Positions 15,195 through 23,836 of a DNA stretch of 64,000 nt are shown here, piece after piece. The notes beneath the pieces are model-generated. The model saw only the letters and a list, made by a program, of their open reading frames with translations, was not told the origin of the DNA and searched no databases. The position numbers and the translations under genes were made by a program. The stretch comes from Zhengella sp020637775 (GTDB lineage Bacteria > Pseudomonadota > Alphaproteobacteria > Rhizobiales > Rhizobiaceae): assembly GCF_041397485.1 (NCBI RefSeq), contig NZ_JAWKWO010000004.1, positions 124,001 to 188,000 of the forward strand, in the 5' to 3' direction. The number at the start of each line of letters is the position of its first letter. The first letter of the stretch is position 1.

Positions 15195-18100
15195 TCTGCC
15201 GCCTCCTTGGGTGTAACGGTTTCGCCAAGCGGCTCTTCCATCCAGTCGACCTTTTCCAGCTTGTGCACCACGACGAACTCGTCGCGGTTGGAACCGACGG
15301 TTCCGTAGTAGTTGAAGCCGTAGGACTGCTGGACGTAGCCGCCGATCATGTGGGTGGGCTTGGTGATCGCCCTTGTGACGGAGTTGTGAATGCCGCCGCG
15401 CTGCTGCGTGAGCTGCGATCCCGGCGTGTTCACGATCTTTTCCTGGGCGTGGTACATGTAGATCGTTCCCTGCTTCATGCGCTGGGAGACGACGGCGCGC
15501 GCCACGATGGCCCCGTTGGAATTGAAGACCTCGACCCAGTCATTGTCGACGAGTCCGGCGGTTTTGGCATCATCCTCCGAAATCCAGACCACCGGGCCGC
15601 CACGGTTGAGCGTGAGCATCATGAGGTTGTCGGAATAGGTGGAGTGGATGCCCCATTTCTGGTGCGGCGTGATGAAGTTCAGCACCACGGATTTCCTGCC
15701 AGCCGACTTCGCCTCGATCACCGGGTTGATGGTCTTGGTGTCGATGGGAGGCCGGTAGACGCAGAACGCCTCGCCGAAAGCCCGCATCCACAGGTGATCC
15801 TGGTAGAGTTGCTGGCGTCCGGTGATCGTGCGCCACGGGATCAGCTCGTGAACATTGGTATAGCCGGCATTGTAGCAGACCTTCTCCGATTCAAGCCCCG
15901 ACCAGGTCGGCGAGGAGATGATCTTGCGCGGCTGGGCGACGATGTCGCGGAAGCGGATCTTCTCGTCTTCCTTCGGCATCGCAAGGTGGGAGTGGTCGCG
16001 GCCGGTATTCTTCGACAGCGCTTCCCAGGCCTTCACCGCCACTTCGCCATTGGTCTCCGGCGCCAGCATCAGGATCACTTCAGTCGCGTCGATGTCGCTC
16101 TCGATGCGCGGACGGCCCTTCGTCGGCCCTTCCTCTGTGACAACGCCGTTCAGCTTGCCCAGCGCCTCGACCTCGTGTTCGGTGTTCCAGGAAATGCCCT
16201 TGCCGCCATTGCCGAGCTTGTCCATGAGCGGACCAAGCGCAGTGAACCGCTTGTAGAGATTGGGATAATCCCGCTCCACGACGGCAACCGCCGGCATCGT
16301 CTTGCCCGGCAGCGGCGCCACCTCGTCCTTCTTCCAGTCCTTCACGTCGAAGGCCTGCGCCATTTCGCCGGGCGTGTCGTGCTGGATGGGAACGAGGACC
16401 ACGTCCTTTTCCACACCCAGGATCTCGGGCGCGACCTCGGAGAACTTGCGCGCGATGCCCTTGAAGATGTCCCAGTCGCTGCGTGCTTCCCAGGCCGGGT
16501 CGGCCGCGCTGGACAGCGGATGGATGAAGGGATGCATGTCGGAGGTATTGAGATCGTTCTTCTCGTACCAGGTGGCCGTGGGCAGGACGATGTCGGAATA
16601 GACGCAGGTGGTCGACATGCGGAAATCGAGCGTGACCAGCAGATCCAGCTTTCCTTCCGGCGCCTCGTCGTGCCACTTCGCCTCGCGGGCGCGCTGGCGG
16701 CCTTCCTCACCGAGATCCTTGCCCATCAGCCCGTTTTGCGTGCCGAGAAGGTGCTTGAGGAAATACTCGTGCCCCTTGCCCGACGAGCCCAGCAGGTTGG
16801 AACGCCAGACAAACATGTTGCGCGGCCAGTTGGCCGGATCGTCCGGATCCTCGCAGGACATTTCCAGGTCGCCCGCCTTGAGCTGCGCGGCGACATAGTC
16901 CTTGGCCTCCAGCCCGGCGTCCGCCGCCGCTTTCGCGACCGCCAGCGGGTTGGTCTTGAGCTGCGGCGCGGACGGCAGCCAGCCCATTCGCTCGGCGCGG
17001 ATGTTGTAGTCGATCAGCGTGCCGTCCCACGGCCCTTCCGGCGCCGTCGGCGACAGGATCTCGTCCACCGTCAGCGTTTCGTAGCGCCACTGGTCGGTAT
17101 GGGCATAGAAAAAGGAAGTGGAGTTCATCTGGCGCGGCGGGCGGCCCCAGTCCAGCCCGAAGGCCAGCGGCAGCCAGCCGGTTTGCGGACGCAGCTTTTC
17201 CTGGCCGACATAGTGGCTCCAGCCACCGCCCGACTGGCCGACGCACCCGCACATGACCAGGAGATTGATGATCCCCCGGTAGTTCATGTCCATGTGGTAC
17301 CAGTGGTTCAGGCCAGCACCCAGGATGACCATGGAGCGGCCTCTGGTCTTCTCGGCATTGAGCGCGAATTCGCGCGCGACCGTGATGATGTGGTCGCGCG
17401 GCACGCCCGTGATCGCCTCCGCCCAGGCCGGCGTGTAGGGCACGTCATCGTCATAGGACGTGGCGCAGGTGGCATCGTTGAAGCCGCGATCCAGCCCGTA
17501 ATTGGCCACGAACAGGTCGAACACGGTGGCGACCATCGTGTCGCCTTCGGCCAGCTTCAGCTTTTTGGCCGGCACCGAGCGCAACAGCACGCTCTGGTGG
17601 TCCGTACCCTGGAAATGATCGTGCTCGCGATTGCCGAAATAGGGGAAGGCCACGCTGGCGACGTCGTCATGGTCGCTGTCGAGCACGAAGCTCATGTCGA
17701 GTTCGACATCGCGGCCCTTGCCGTCCTTGGTCTCCAGGTTCCACTTGCCCTGCTCGCCCCAGCGGAAGCCGACCGATCCGGCCGGCACGACCGGCTTCTT
17801 GGTCTTGCCGTCAATGGCGACGGTCTTCCATTCCGGATTGTTGGTCTCGCCAAGCCCGCCCTTGAAGTCCGACGCGCGCAGCAGCCGGTCGGGCACGAAA
17901 TGCCCGTTCTTCCTGGTGAGCTTCACCAGCATCGGCATGTCGGTGTAACGCCGGCAGTAATCCTCGAAATACTCTGCCTGGCGGTCAAGGTGGAATTCGC
18001 GCAGCACCACATGGCCGAGCGCCATGGCCAGCGCGGCGTCCGTGCCCTGCTTGGGATGCAGCCAGATGTCGGAGAACTTCGCCGCTTCCGAATAGTCCGG

Positions 18101-18946
18101 CGAAACGACGACCGACTTGGCGCCCTTGTAGCGCGCCTCGGTGTAGAAATGGGCATCCGGCGTGCGCGTCTGCGGCACGTTCGACCCCCACAGGATGAGG
18201 AAGCCGGCATTGTACCAGTCGGCCGATTCCGGCACGTCGGTCTGCTCGCCCCAGGTCATCGGCGAGGCCGGCGGCAGGTCGCAATACCAGTCGTAGAAGG
18301 ACATGCAGGTGCCGCCCAGCAGCGACAGGTAGCGCGAACCGGCCGCATAGGAGACCATCGACATGGCCGGGATCGGCGAGAACCCGATCACCCGGTCAGG
18401 GCCATAGGTCTTCGCCGTCCAGGCATTGGCGGCGGCGATGATCTCGTTGACCTCGTCCCAGGAAGCGCGCACGAAGCCGCCATGGCCGCGGATGGACGTA
18501 TAGGCCGCCCGCTTGGCGGGGTCCGTCTGGATGGCCTCCCAGGCGCCGACCGGCGTCTTCACCGCCCGCTCCTTGCGCCACAGCTTCAGGAGCCGTGAAC
18601 GGATCAGCGGATGTTTCACGCGGTTGGCCGAATACATGTACCAGGAATAGCTGGCCCCGCGCGCGCAACCGCGCGGCTCGTGGTTCGGCAGGTCGGGCCG
18701 CGTGCGCGGATAGTCCGTCTGTTGCGTCTCCCAGGTGACGATCCCGCCCTTGACATAGATCTTCCAGGAGCAGGAGCCGGTGCAGTTGACCCCGTGGGTG
18801 GAGCGGACGATCTTGTCGTGCTGCCAGCGCTTGCGGTAGGCGTCTTCCCAGTCGCGGTTCTCGCTCGTGGTGACGCCATGGCCGCCGGCGAATGTGCCGG
18901 TGTTCTTTTTCGCCAGGAAATTCAGGCGGTCGAGGATATGTGACAT
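15191..18946 (-). CDS. narG: Respiratory nitrate reductase, alpha subunit (Mo-bis-MGD)
   Basis: The catalytic subunit that reduces nitrate to nitrite in the cytoplasm. From ATG 18946 (MSHILDRLNF, with AAAGG about 9 bases upstream) it has 1251 residues, the normal NarG length; the longer frame to 19054 would add 36 residues overlapping narK and is rejected. The FS0 cluster motif is THGVNCTGSCSWKI with a later Cys in EPRGCARGAS. The Mo-ligand Asp region is CMSFYDWYCDLPPASP. No twin-arginine signal, as expected for a cytoplasmic-facing NarG. Confidence 0.96.
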   Translation of the reverse strand: MSHILDRLNFLAKKNTGTFAGGHGVTTSENRDWEDAYRKRWQHDKIVRSTHGVNCTGSCSWKIYVKGGIVTWETQQTDYPRTRPDLPNHEPRGCARGASYSWYMYSANRVKHPLIRSRLLKLWRKERAVKTPVGAWEAIQTDPAKRAAYTSIRGHGGFVRASWDEVNEIIAAANAWTAKTYGPDRVIGFSPIPAMSMVSYAAGSRYLSLLGGTCMSFYDWYCDLPPASPMTWGEQTDVPESADWYNAGFLILWGSNVPQTRTPDAHFYTEARYKGAKSVVVSPDYSEAAKFSDIWLHPKQGTDAALAMALGHVVLREFHLDRQAEYFEDYCRRYTDMPMLVKLTRKNGHFVPDRLLRASDFKGGLGETNNPEWKTVAIDGKTKKPVVPAGSVGFRWGEQGKWNLETKDGKGRDVELDMSFVLDSDHDDVASVAFPYFGNREHDHFQGTDHQSVLLRSVPAKKLKLAEGDTMVATVFDLFVANYGLDRGFNDATCATSYDDDVPYTPAWAEAITGVPRDHIITVAREFALNAEKTRGRSMVILGAGLNHWYHMDMNYRGIINLLVMCGCVGQSGGGWSHYVGQEKLRPQTGWLPLAFGLDWGRPPRQMNSTSFFYAHTDQWRYETLTVDEILSPTAPEGPWDGTLIDYNIRAERMGWLPSAPQLKTNPLAVAKAAADAGLEAKDYVAAQLKAGDLEMSCEDPDDPANWPRNMFVWRSNLLGSSGKGHEYFLKHLLGTQNGLMGKDLGEEGRQRAREAKWHDEAPEGKLDLLVTLDFRMSTTCVYSDIVLPTATWYEKNDLNTSDMHPFIHPLSSAADPAWEARSDWDIFKGIARKFSEVAPEILGVEKDVVLVPIQHDTPGEMAQAFDVKDWKKDEVAPLPGKTMPAVAVVERDYPNLYKRFTALGPLMDKLGNGGKGISWNTEHEVEALGKLNGVVTEEGPTKGRPRIESDIDATEVILMLAPETNGEVAVKAWEALSKNTGRDHSHLAMPKEDEKIRFRDIVAQPRKIISSPTWSGLESEKVCYNAGYTNVHELIPWRTITGRQQLYQDHLWMRAFGEAFCVYRPPIDTKTINPVIEAKSAGRKSVVLNFITPHQKWGIHSTYSDNLMMLTLNRGGPVVWISEDDAKTAGLVDNDWVEVFNSNGAIVARAVVSQRMKQGTIYMYHAQEKIVNTPGSQLTQQRGGIHNSVTRAITKPTHMIGGYVQQSYGFNYYGTVGSNRDEFVVVHKLEKVDWMEEPLGETVTPKEAAE

Positions 18947-18969
18947 GTCGGGAAACCTTTCACGGGGTT

Positions 18970-20358
18970 TCAGCAGGGCACCGAGGCGCCCTTGCGGGAA
19001 TAGAAGAACCAGGTGATCGCCAGGCACACCACGTAGAACCAGAGGAAGCCCCACAATGCGCCGTTGGGCGCGCCCGTCATGGCGATCGAGGTGCCGTAGG
19101 CCTTGGGAATGAAGAAGGCGCCATAGGCCGCGATGGCCGAGGTGAAGGCGATGATGGCCGCGCTCTCGCGCTCGGCGACCTTCAGCGTGTTGGCATTGTC
19201 GGCACCCAGGATGCGCGGGATTTCCTTGCGCATGATCGAGGGGATCATCTGGAAGGTCGAGGCATTGCCGACGCCCGTCAGGAAGAACAGCGCCATGAAG
19301 CAGGCGAAGAAGCCCCAGAAGTTTCCGCCCTGGCCGTCAGCCGGCAGGAACTGGATGACGCCCCAAACGGCGATGATCATGCCGAGGAAGACCCAGAAGG
19401 TGACGCGGCCGCCGCCGAACTTGTCGGAAATCCAGCCGGTTGCCGCGCGCGACAGGGCGCCGACGAGCGGTCCGAGGAAGGCGTAGGACAGCGCGTTGAC
19501 CTCCGGAAACTGCGTCTTCATCAGCAGCGGAAAGCCCGCCGAATAGCCGATGAACGAGCCGAACGTGCCGGTGTAGAGGATGCACATGACCCAGTTGTGG
19601 AAGCGTTTGAGGATCGAAAGCTGGTCACCGAGCGAGGCCTTGGCATCGGCAATGTCGTTCATGCCGAACCAGGACGCGATGGCGGCAACGGCGATGAAGG
19701 GCACCCAGATGAAGCCGGCGTTCTGCAGCCACAGCTTCGAGCCGTCTTCCAGCACCTGCGCTTCGCCGCCGATGGAGCCGAAAACGCCCATGGTGATCAC
19801 CAGCGGCACGGTGAACTGCATCACCGACACGCCGAGATTGCCCAGGCCCGCATTGAGCGCCAGCGCATTGCCCTTGGTCTTCTTGGGGTAGAAATAGGCG
19901 ATATTGGCCATGGAGGAGGCGAAATTGCCGCCGCCAAAGCCGCACAGCAGGGCCAGCACCAGGAAGGTGGTGTAGGACGTGTCCGGGTTCTGGATGGCGA
20001 AGCCGATGCCCAGCGCCGGCAGCAGCAGCGAAGCGGTGGAAATGGCCGTCCAGCGCCGCCCGCCGAAGATCGGGATCATGAAGGAATAGAAGATGCGCAG
20101 CGTGGCGCCGGACAGGCCCGGCAGCGCGGCCAGCCAGAAGCGCTGGTCGACCGAGAAATCGAAGCCGATGGCCGGCATGCGGGCGACGACCACGGACCAC
20201 ACCATCCAGACAGAAAAGGCCAGCAGAAGCGCCGGGATCGAGATCCACAGGTTGCGGGTTGCAATGGCACGGCCGGAAGTGTCCCAGAACCCGGTGTCTT
20301 CAGGACGCCAGTCGTGCAGGACGGGGCCGCGGGCTGCGGCGGAAGCTGAGTTTGCCAT
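18970..20358 (-). CDS. narK: Nitrate/nitrite transporter, NarK2-type (MFS)
   Basis: A 462-residue major-facilitator protein of the nitrate/nitrite porter family, starting at MANSASAAARGP (20358) with GGGAGG six bases upstream. Signature segments are LAALPGLSGATLRIFYSFMI, the first conserved Arg region, GFGGGNFASSMANIAYFYPK and NAGLGNLGVSVMQF. The sequence resembles the E. coli NarK/NarU branch (nitrate/nitrite antiport), different from the neighbouring NarK. Some relatives have both as one fused protein; here they are separate, 72 bases apart. Confidence 0.9.
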   Translation of the reverse strand: MANSASAAARGPVLHDWRPEDTGFWDTSGRAIATRNLWISIPALLLAFSVWMVWSVVVARMPAIGFDFSVDQRFWLAALPGLSGATLRIFYSFMIPIFGGRRWTAISTASLLLPALGIGFAIQNPDTSYTTFLVLALLCGFGGGNFASSMANIAYFYPKKTKGNALALNAGLGNLGVSVMQFTVPLVITMGVFGSIGGEAQVLEDGSKLWLQNAGFIWVPFIAVAAIASWFGMNDIADAKASLGDQLSILKRFHNWVMCILYTGTFGSFIGYSAGFPLLMKTQFPEVNALSYAFLGPLVGALSRAATGWISDKFGGGRVTFWVFLGMIIAVWGVIQFLPADGQGGNFWGFFACFMALFFLTGVGNASTFQMIPSIMRKEIPRILGADNANTLKVAERESAAIIAFTSAIAAYGAFFIPKAYGTSIAMTGAPNGALWGFLWFYVVCLAITWFFYSRKGASVPC

Positions 20359-20430
20359 GGGAACCTCCCTTGATGGCAGAAGGGTGAGTAGGGATGGGGG
20401 CAGGCCACGCACGGGCCTGCCGGATCGGTG

Positions 20431-21846
20431 TCATTCGGCCGGTTCGGCCTTTTTCGTCTTGTGCTGCTCGATGATCGCGAGGCCCGTCTCGAACTCCTTC
20501 ATGGCCTTGTCGGCACGGGCCCGCAGCGTCTCGATATTGGCCGCAACGAAGTTGGCCTTTTCCTCGGCCTCCTGTTCCGGGCTGAAGCGCACGAAGAAGG
20601 CCAGGAAGGAAGCGGCGGTGACGACCATCCCCATGATGAGGAAGGCATCCGGCCACTCGATCGCGCCCTTGAAGAGGAAGCCCGCTGTCACCGCGCCGGC
20701 ATTGCCGCCGGCGCCCACGACACCGGCAACCGCGCCGAGCGCCTTCTTGTTGATGAAGGGAACGACGGAATAGGTGGCGCCTTCGGCCATCTGGGTGAAG
20801 AGCGAGAAGATGATTAGCGAAGGCAGCGCCAGATAGAGCACGTTCATGCGGGAGAACAGCATCAGCGCCAGGCCTTCGCAGAACAGGCAGACGAAGAGCC
20901 AGAAGGCGCGGCCGCGAAGGCCCCAGAGCGCACCGTAGTTGTCGCCGAAAATGCCGCCGAGCGTGCGCGCGAAAATGTTCATCAGGCCGAAGGAGGCCGC
21001 CATCAGGCCGGCTTCCACCAGGCCCAGGTCGAAATAGTCGGCAAAGTAGAGAGCGGCGGTGTTGTTGACGGTCAGCTCGATGCCGAAACAGGCGCCGTAG
21101 ATGACGAAGAGCATCCACACCCGGCTGTCGCCCAGCGCCTTGAGATAGTTGCCGTTGACGGTCTTCTTCTCCGGCATCAGGCCACGGGCGCGCAGATCGG
21201 AGAAGTTGCCGTCCGGCGCATCCTGCGTCCAGAAGTAATAGGCGATGCCGGTCACGAAGATGGCCGCGCCGACGACCATCATCGACATGCGCCAGCCGAG
21301 CGCCTCGGAAAACCCGAAGCCGACCACGAAGACCGAGAAGATCAGCGGCATGACGAACTGCGTGACGCCGCCCCCCAGATTGCCCCAGCCCGCCGAGGTG
21401 GCATTGGCCTGCCCGACCACGTTGGGCGCGAACATGACCGAGGTATGGTATTGCGTGATGACAAAGGAAGCGCCGATCGCCCCGATCATCAGCCGGAAGA
21501 TGAGAAAGGTCTGGAAGTCGTCCGCCAGGCCGATGCCCATGACCGGCAGCGCGCCCAGCATCAGCAGGCCCGTATAGGTCAGGCGCGGGCCGATCCGGTC
21601 GCACAGCCAGCCGATCAGCAGCCGCGCGAAAATGGTTGCGGCCACCGATGCGATGATCGTCCAGCCGACCTGTTCCTTGGTAAGCGCCAGTTCGTCGCGC
21701 ACGACCTTCATCAGCGGCGCGATGCCGAACCAGGCAAAGAAGCACAGGAAGAACGCGAACCACGTCATGTGGAACGTGCGGATCTGCACCATCGTCACCT
21801 TGAAGAAATTTCCCCAAAGGCTGGTGGCCTTGTTCTGGAGTTCCAT
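20431..21846 (-). CDS. narK: Nitrate/nitrite transporter, NarK1-type (MFS)
   Basis: A 471-residue 12-helix MFS transporter, first gene of the nitrate block. Nitrate-porter signatures are visible: RLLIGWLCDRIGPRLTY after helix 2, FRLMIGAIGASFVITQYHTS, and GWGNLGGGVTQFVMP. It matches the NarK1 branch, which imports nitrate with protons; the direction of transport is inference. The C-terminus is charged and ends in Lys/Glu repeats (TKKAEPAE). An FNR-like box lies about 100 bases upstream of its ATG. Confidence 0.9.
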   Translation of the reverse strand: MELQNKATSLWGNFFKVTMVQIRTFHMTWFAFFLCFFAWFGIAPLMKVVRDELALTKEQVGWTIIASVAATIFARLLIGWLCDRIGPRLTYTGLLMLGALPVMGIGLADDFQTFLIFRLMIGAIGASFVITQYHTSVMFAPNVVGQANATSAGWGNLGGGVTQFVMPLIFSVFVVGFGFSEALGWRMSMMVVGAAIFVTGIAYYFWTQDAPDGNFSDLRARGLMPEKKTVNGNYLKALGDSRVWMLFVIYGACFGIELTVNNTAALYFADYFDLGLVEAGLMAASFGLMNIFARTLGGIFGDNYGALWGLRGRAFWLFVCLFCEGLALMLFSRMNVLYLALPSLIIFSLFTQMAEGATYSVVPFINKKALGAVAGVVGAGGNAGAVTAGFLFKGAIEWPDAFLIMGMVVTAASFLAFFVRFSPEQEAEEKANFVAANIETLRARADKAMKEFETGLAIIEQHKTKKAEPAE

Positions 21847-21942
21847 AGGATTTCCCCGCCTTGCGTTTGAAACGGATGCCGCCGGATTGCGGCTCCCCCT
21901 TGCGTTGCATTAGGGAATGGTCGATCTGGTGGGATCTTGGGG

Positions 21943-21956
21943 TTGACCTAGGTCAA
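21943..21956. promoter_or_regulatory. FNR/Dnr/NarR-like box upstream of narK
   Basis: TTGACCTAGGTCAA is a perfect 14-bp palindrome resembling the FNR consensus TTGAT-N4-ATCAA. Its centre lies about 100 bases before the narK start codon, with a possible -10 TAATGC at 21912-21907 on the minus strand. It lies in the divergent region shared with the regulator gene. Confidence 0.65.
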
Positions 21957-22079
21957 CTGCCGGGTGAAGTGACAGCGAAACAAGGTGCCGCGCAGCAGCG
22001 GTCGCGCCTTGCCAGGCAACATGTCAGGATTGACCTCGAAATTCCCGCCATGCAAACCTGCCGCTAATCAATGAATGTC

Positions 22080-22093
22080 TTGATAATGATCAA
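22080..22093. promoter_or_regulatory. Consensus FNR box overlapping the regulator's ribosome binding site
   Basis: TTGATAATGATCAA matches the FNR consensus exactly. It ends in the AAGGAGG ribosome binding site (22092-22098) and lies 12 bases before the GTG start of the regulator. A protein bound here would block transcription rather than activate it, unless the regulator mRNA starts within this site. Confidence 0.75.
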
Positions 22094-22104
22094 GGAGGCC
22101 CCGA

Positions 22105-22803
22105 GTGCGAAGTTCCGACATTCCCGAGATCAGGTCGCTTCGCCTGTTTGAGAGCATGTCGGATCTGGCCTTCGAATCCCTCATGCAGGCGGCTTATCTC
22201 CAGACCTTCCCTGCACAGCTCGACCTGATCCGCGAAGGCGATCCGGCCGATTTTCTCTATGTCCTGACCGAGGGCTGCGTAGAAATGTACGCCCGCACCG
22301 GGCAGCGCGAGACGACAATGGGCATGGTCTGGCCGGTCGGCGCCTTCATCCTGGCCGCCGTTCTCAAGGACGCCGTGAACCTGATGTCGGCCCGTACGGT
22401 CCAGAAATCCCGGCTCCTGCTCATCCCGGCCTCCAATGTCCGTGCCGCATTCGAAGCCGATGAAAAGTTTGCCCGCGCCATAGTGAGCGAGCTGGCATCC
22501 TGCTTCCGCGAGGTCGTGAAGGACCAGAAGGATCTGAAGCTGCGCTCGTCGGTGGAACGCCTTGCCAACAGGCTGATCCGCTTCGACCGCGAGCAGGGCG
22601 CATCCGGGGCATTCGAGCTTGCCTACGACAAGCGCACGCTGGCGTCGCATCTGGGCATGACGCCGGAAAACCTGTCGCGCGCCTTCAATACGCTCAAGCC
22701 CTATGGGGTGCAGGTGGACGGCTCGAAGGTCAGCCTGACCGACATGAAGAGCCTCAAGGGTCTGGCCAAGCCCGACCCGCTGATCGATGACCGCGACACC
22801 TGA
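22105..22803 (+). CDS. Crp/Fnr family regulator of nitrate respiration (NarR/Dnr-like)
   Basis: A 232-residue CRP/FNR-family activator with a cyclic-nucleotide-like beta barrel (FLYVLTEGCVEMYARTGQRE), a dimerisation helix, and a winged helix-turn-helix with recognition part TLASHLGMTPENLSRAFNTL at about 186-205. The N-terminus lacks the cysteine cluster of oxygen-sensing FNR, so it probably senses nitrate/nitrite or NO like NarR or Dnr. Start is GTG 22105 with AAGGAGG 7 bases upstream. Divergent from narK and almost certainly its regulator. Confidence 0.85.
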   Translation: MRSSDIPEIRSLRLFESMSDLAFESLMQAAYLQTFPAQLDLIREGDPADFLYVLTEGCVEMYARTGQRETTMGMVWPVGAFILAAVLKDAVNLMSARTVQKSRLLLIPASNVRAAFEADEKFARAIVSELASCFREVVKDQKDLKLRSSVERLANRLIRFDREQGASGAFELAYDKRTLASHLGMTPENLSRAFNTLKPYGVQVDGSKVSLTDMKSLKGLAKPDPLIDDRDT

Positions 22804-22827
22804 CTCCGTTCGCCCCGGCGAAGGCGC

Positions 22828-23730
22828 TCAGGTCAGCCGCAATCCCTCGTCCTTGGCCTTGTGATCCGGCTCGACATGAATGGAGATGCGCGCACCGGGA
22901 ACCGCCGCGCGCAGGCCCGTTTCGATGCGGTCGCAGATGGCGTGGCTTTCCTCCACCGTCATCCCGGAATCGACGATCAGATGGAATTCGATGAATGTCG
23001 CCGGACCCGCCGCGCGCGTGCGGATGTCATGCACCTCGATGGCGCCTTTCGCATTGGCTCGGATCACCGTCTCGATGCGCTCGGCCTCCTCACCCTCCAC
23101 CGCCCGGTCCATCAGGCCGTCGACGGATTCGGAAATGACATGCCAGCCCTCGCGCAGGATGTTGAGGGCCACCAGGATGGCCAGTATCGGGTCCAGCAGG
23201 TAAAGGCCTGTCGCCAGCGCCAGCACAAGACCCGCCAGAACCCCGGCGGAAGTGACGACATCCGCCATGACATGCTTGCCATCGGCCACAAGCGCCGGCG
23301 ACCGGTTCTCGCGACCGGCGCGGATGAGAATGGTGGCGAACACCCCGTTGATGATGGCGGCAAGCAAGTTGATCGCAAGCCCCGGCCCGGGCGCGTCGAT
23401 CTTGTAAACCCCGTCCAGAAGGGCGTTCACCGCCTCATGCACGATCAGAAGCGCGGCGACCGCGATCAGGATGCCCTCCAGCACGGCAGAGAAATATTCC
23501 GCCTTGTGATGGCCGTAGGGATGGCCGCTATCGGCCGGCTTGGCGGCATAGCGCACCGCCATGAACGCCGCCGCGGCGGCGATGACGTTGACGATGCTTT
23601 CCAGCGCGTCGGAATAAAGCGCGACCGAGCCGGTCAGCCACCAGGCCAGGAATTTCAGCCCCATGACGCCGAGCGCGACCGCAATCGACATCCCGGCCAG
23701 GAAGCGGACTTTGGAAGATGGGGTAGCCAT
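22828..23730 (-). CDS. Cation diffusion facilitator transporter
   Basis: A 300-residue CDF protein with six predicted membrane helices and a C-terminal cytoplasmic domain. Metal-site motifs are LYSDALESIVN in helix 2 and GHPYGHHKAEYF after helix 3, with HVMADVVTSAGVLAGL in helix 5. It exports divalent metals such as Zn or Fe by proton antiport; which metal cannot be read. The cytoplasmic domain (VHDIRTRAAGPATFIEFHL) is the normal dimer-forming part. Divergent from the spermidine-synthase-like gene. Confidence 0.88.
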   Translation of the reverse strand: MATPSSKVRFLAGMSIAVALGVMGLKFLAWWLTGSVALYSDALESIVNVIAAAAAFMAVRYAAKPADSGHPYGHHKAEYFSAVLEGILIAVAALLIVHEAVNALLDGVYKIDAPGPGLAINLLAAIINGVFATILIRAGRENRSPALVADGKHVMADVVTSAGVLAGLVLALATGLYLLDPILAILVALNILREGWHVISESVDGLMDRAVEGEEAERIETVIRANAKGAIEVHDIRTRAAGPATFIEFHLIVDSGMTVEESHAICDRIETGLRAAVPGARISIHVEPDHKAKDEGLRLT

Positions 23731-23836
23731 GGTCGAACTCCGTTCCGGAAGCTGTGGCGCAGTGTGGAATCAACTTGCGGGACCCTCACATGAACCACTA
23801 ACATCGGCCGATCAACCCTGTCCGGATGACGAAGGA

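Noticed and set aside
15119..18598. 1159-codon plus-strand frame antisense to narG
   Set aside because: It lies wholly opposite narG, has no recognisable domain and is rich in Arg, His and Val in the manner of GC-rich complement frames. NarG has complete motifs and normal length.
18947..19054. 36-residue N-terminal extension of NarG
   Set aside because: It overlaps the narK 3' end, has no ribosome site, and ATG 18946 gives the standard NarG N-terminus with AAAGG at the right distance.
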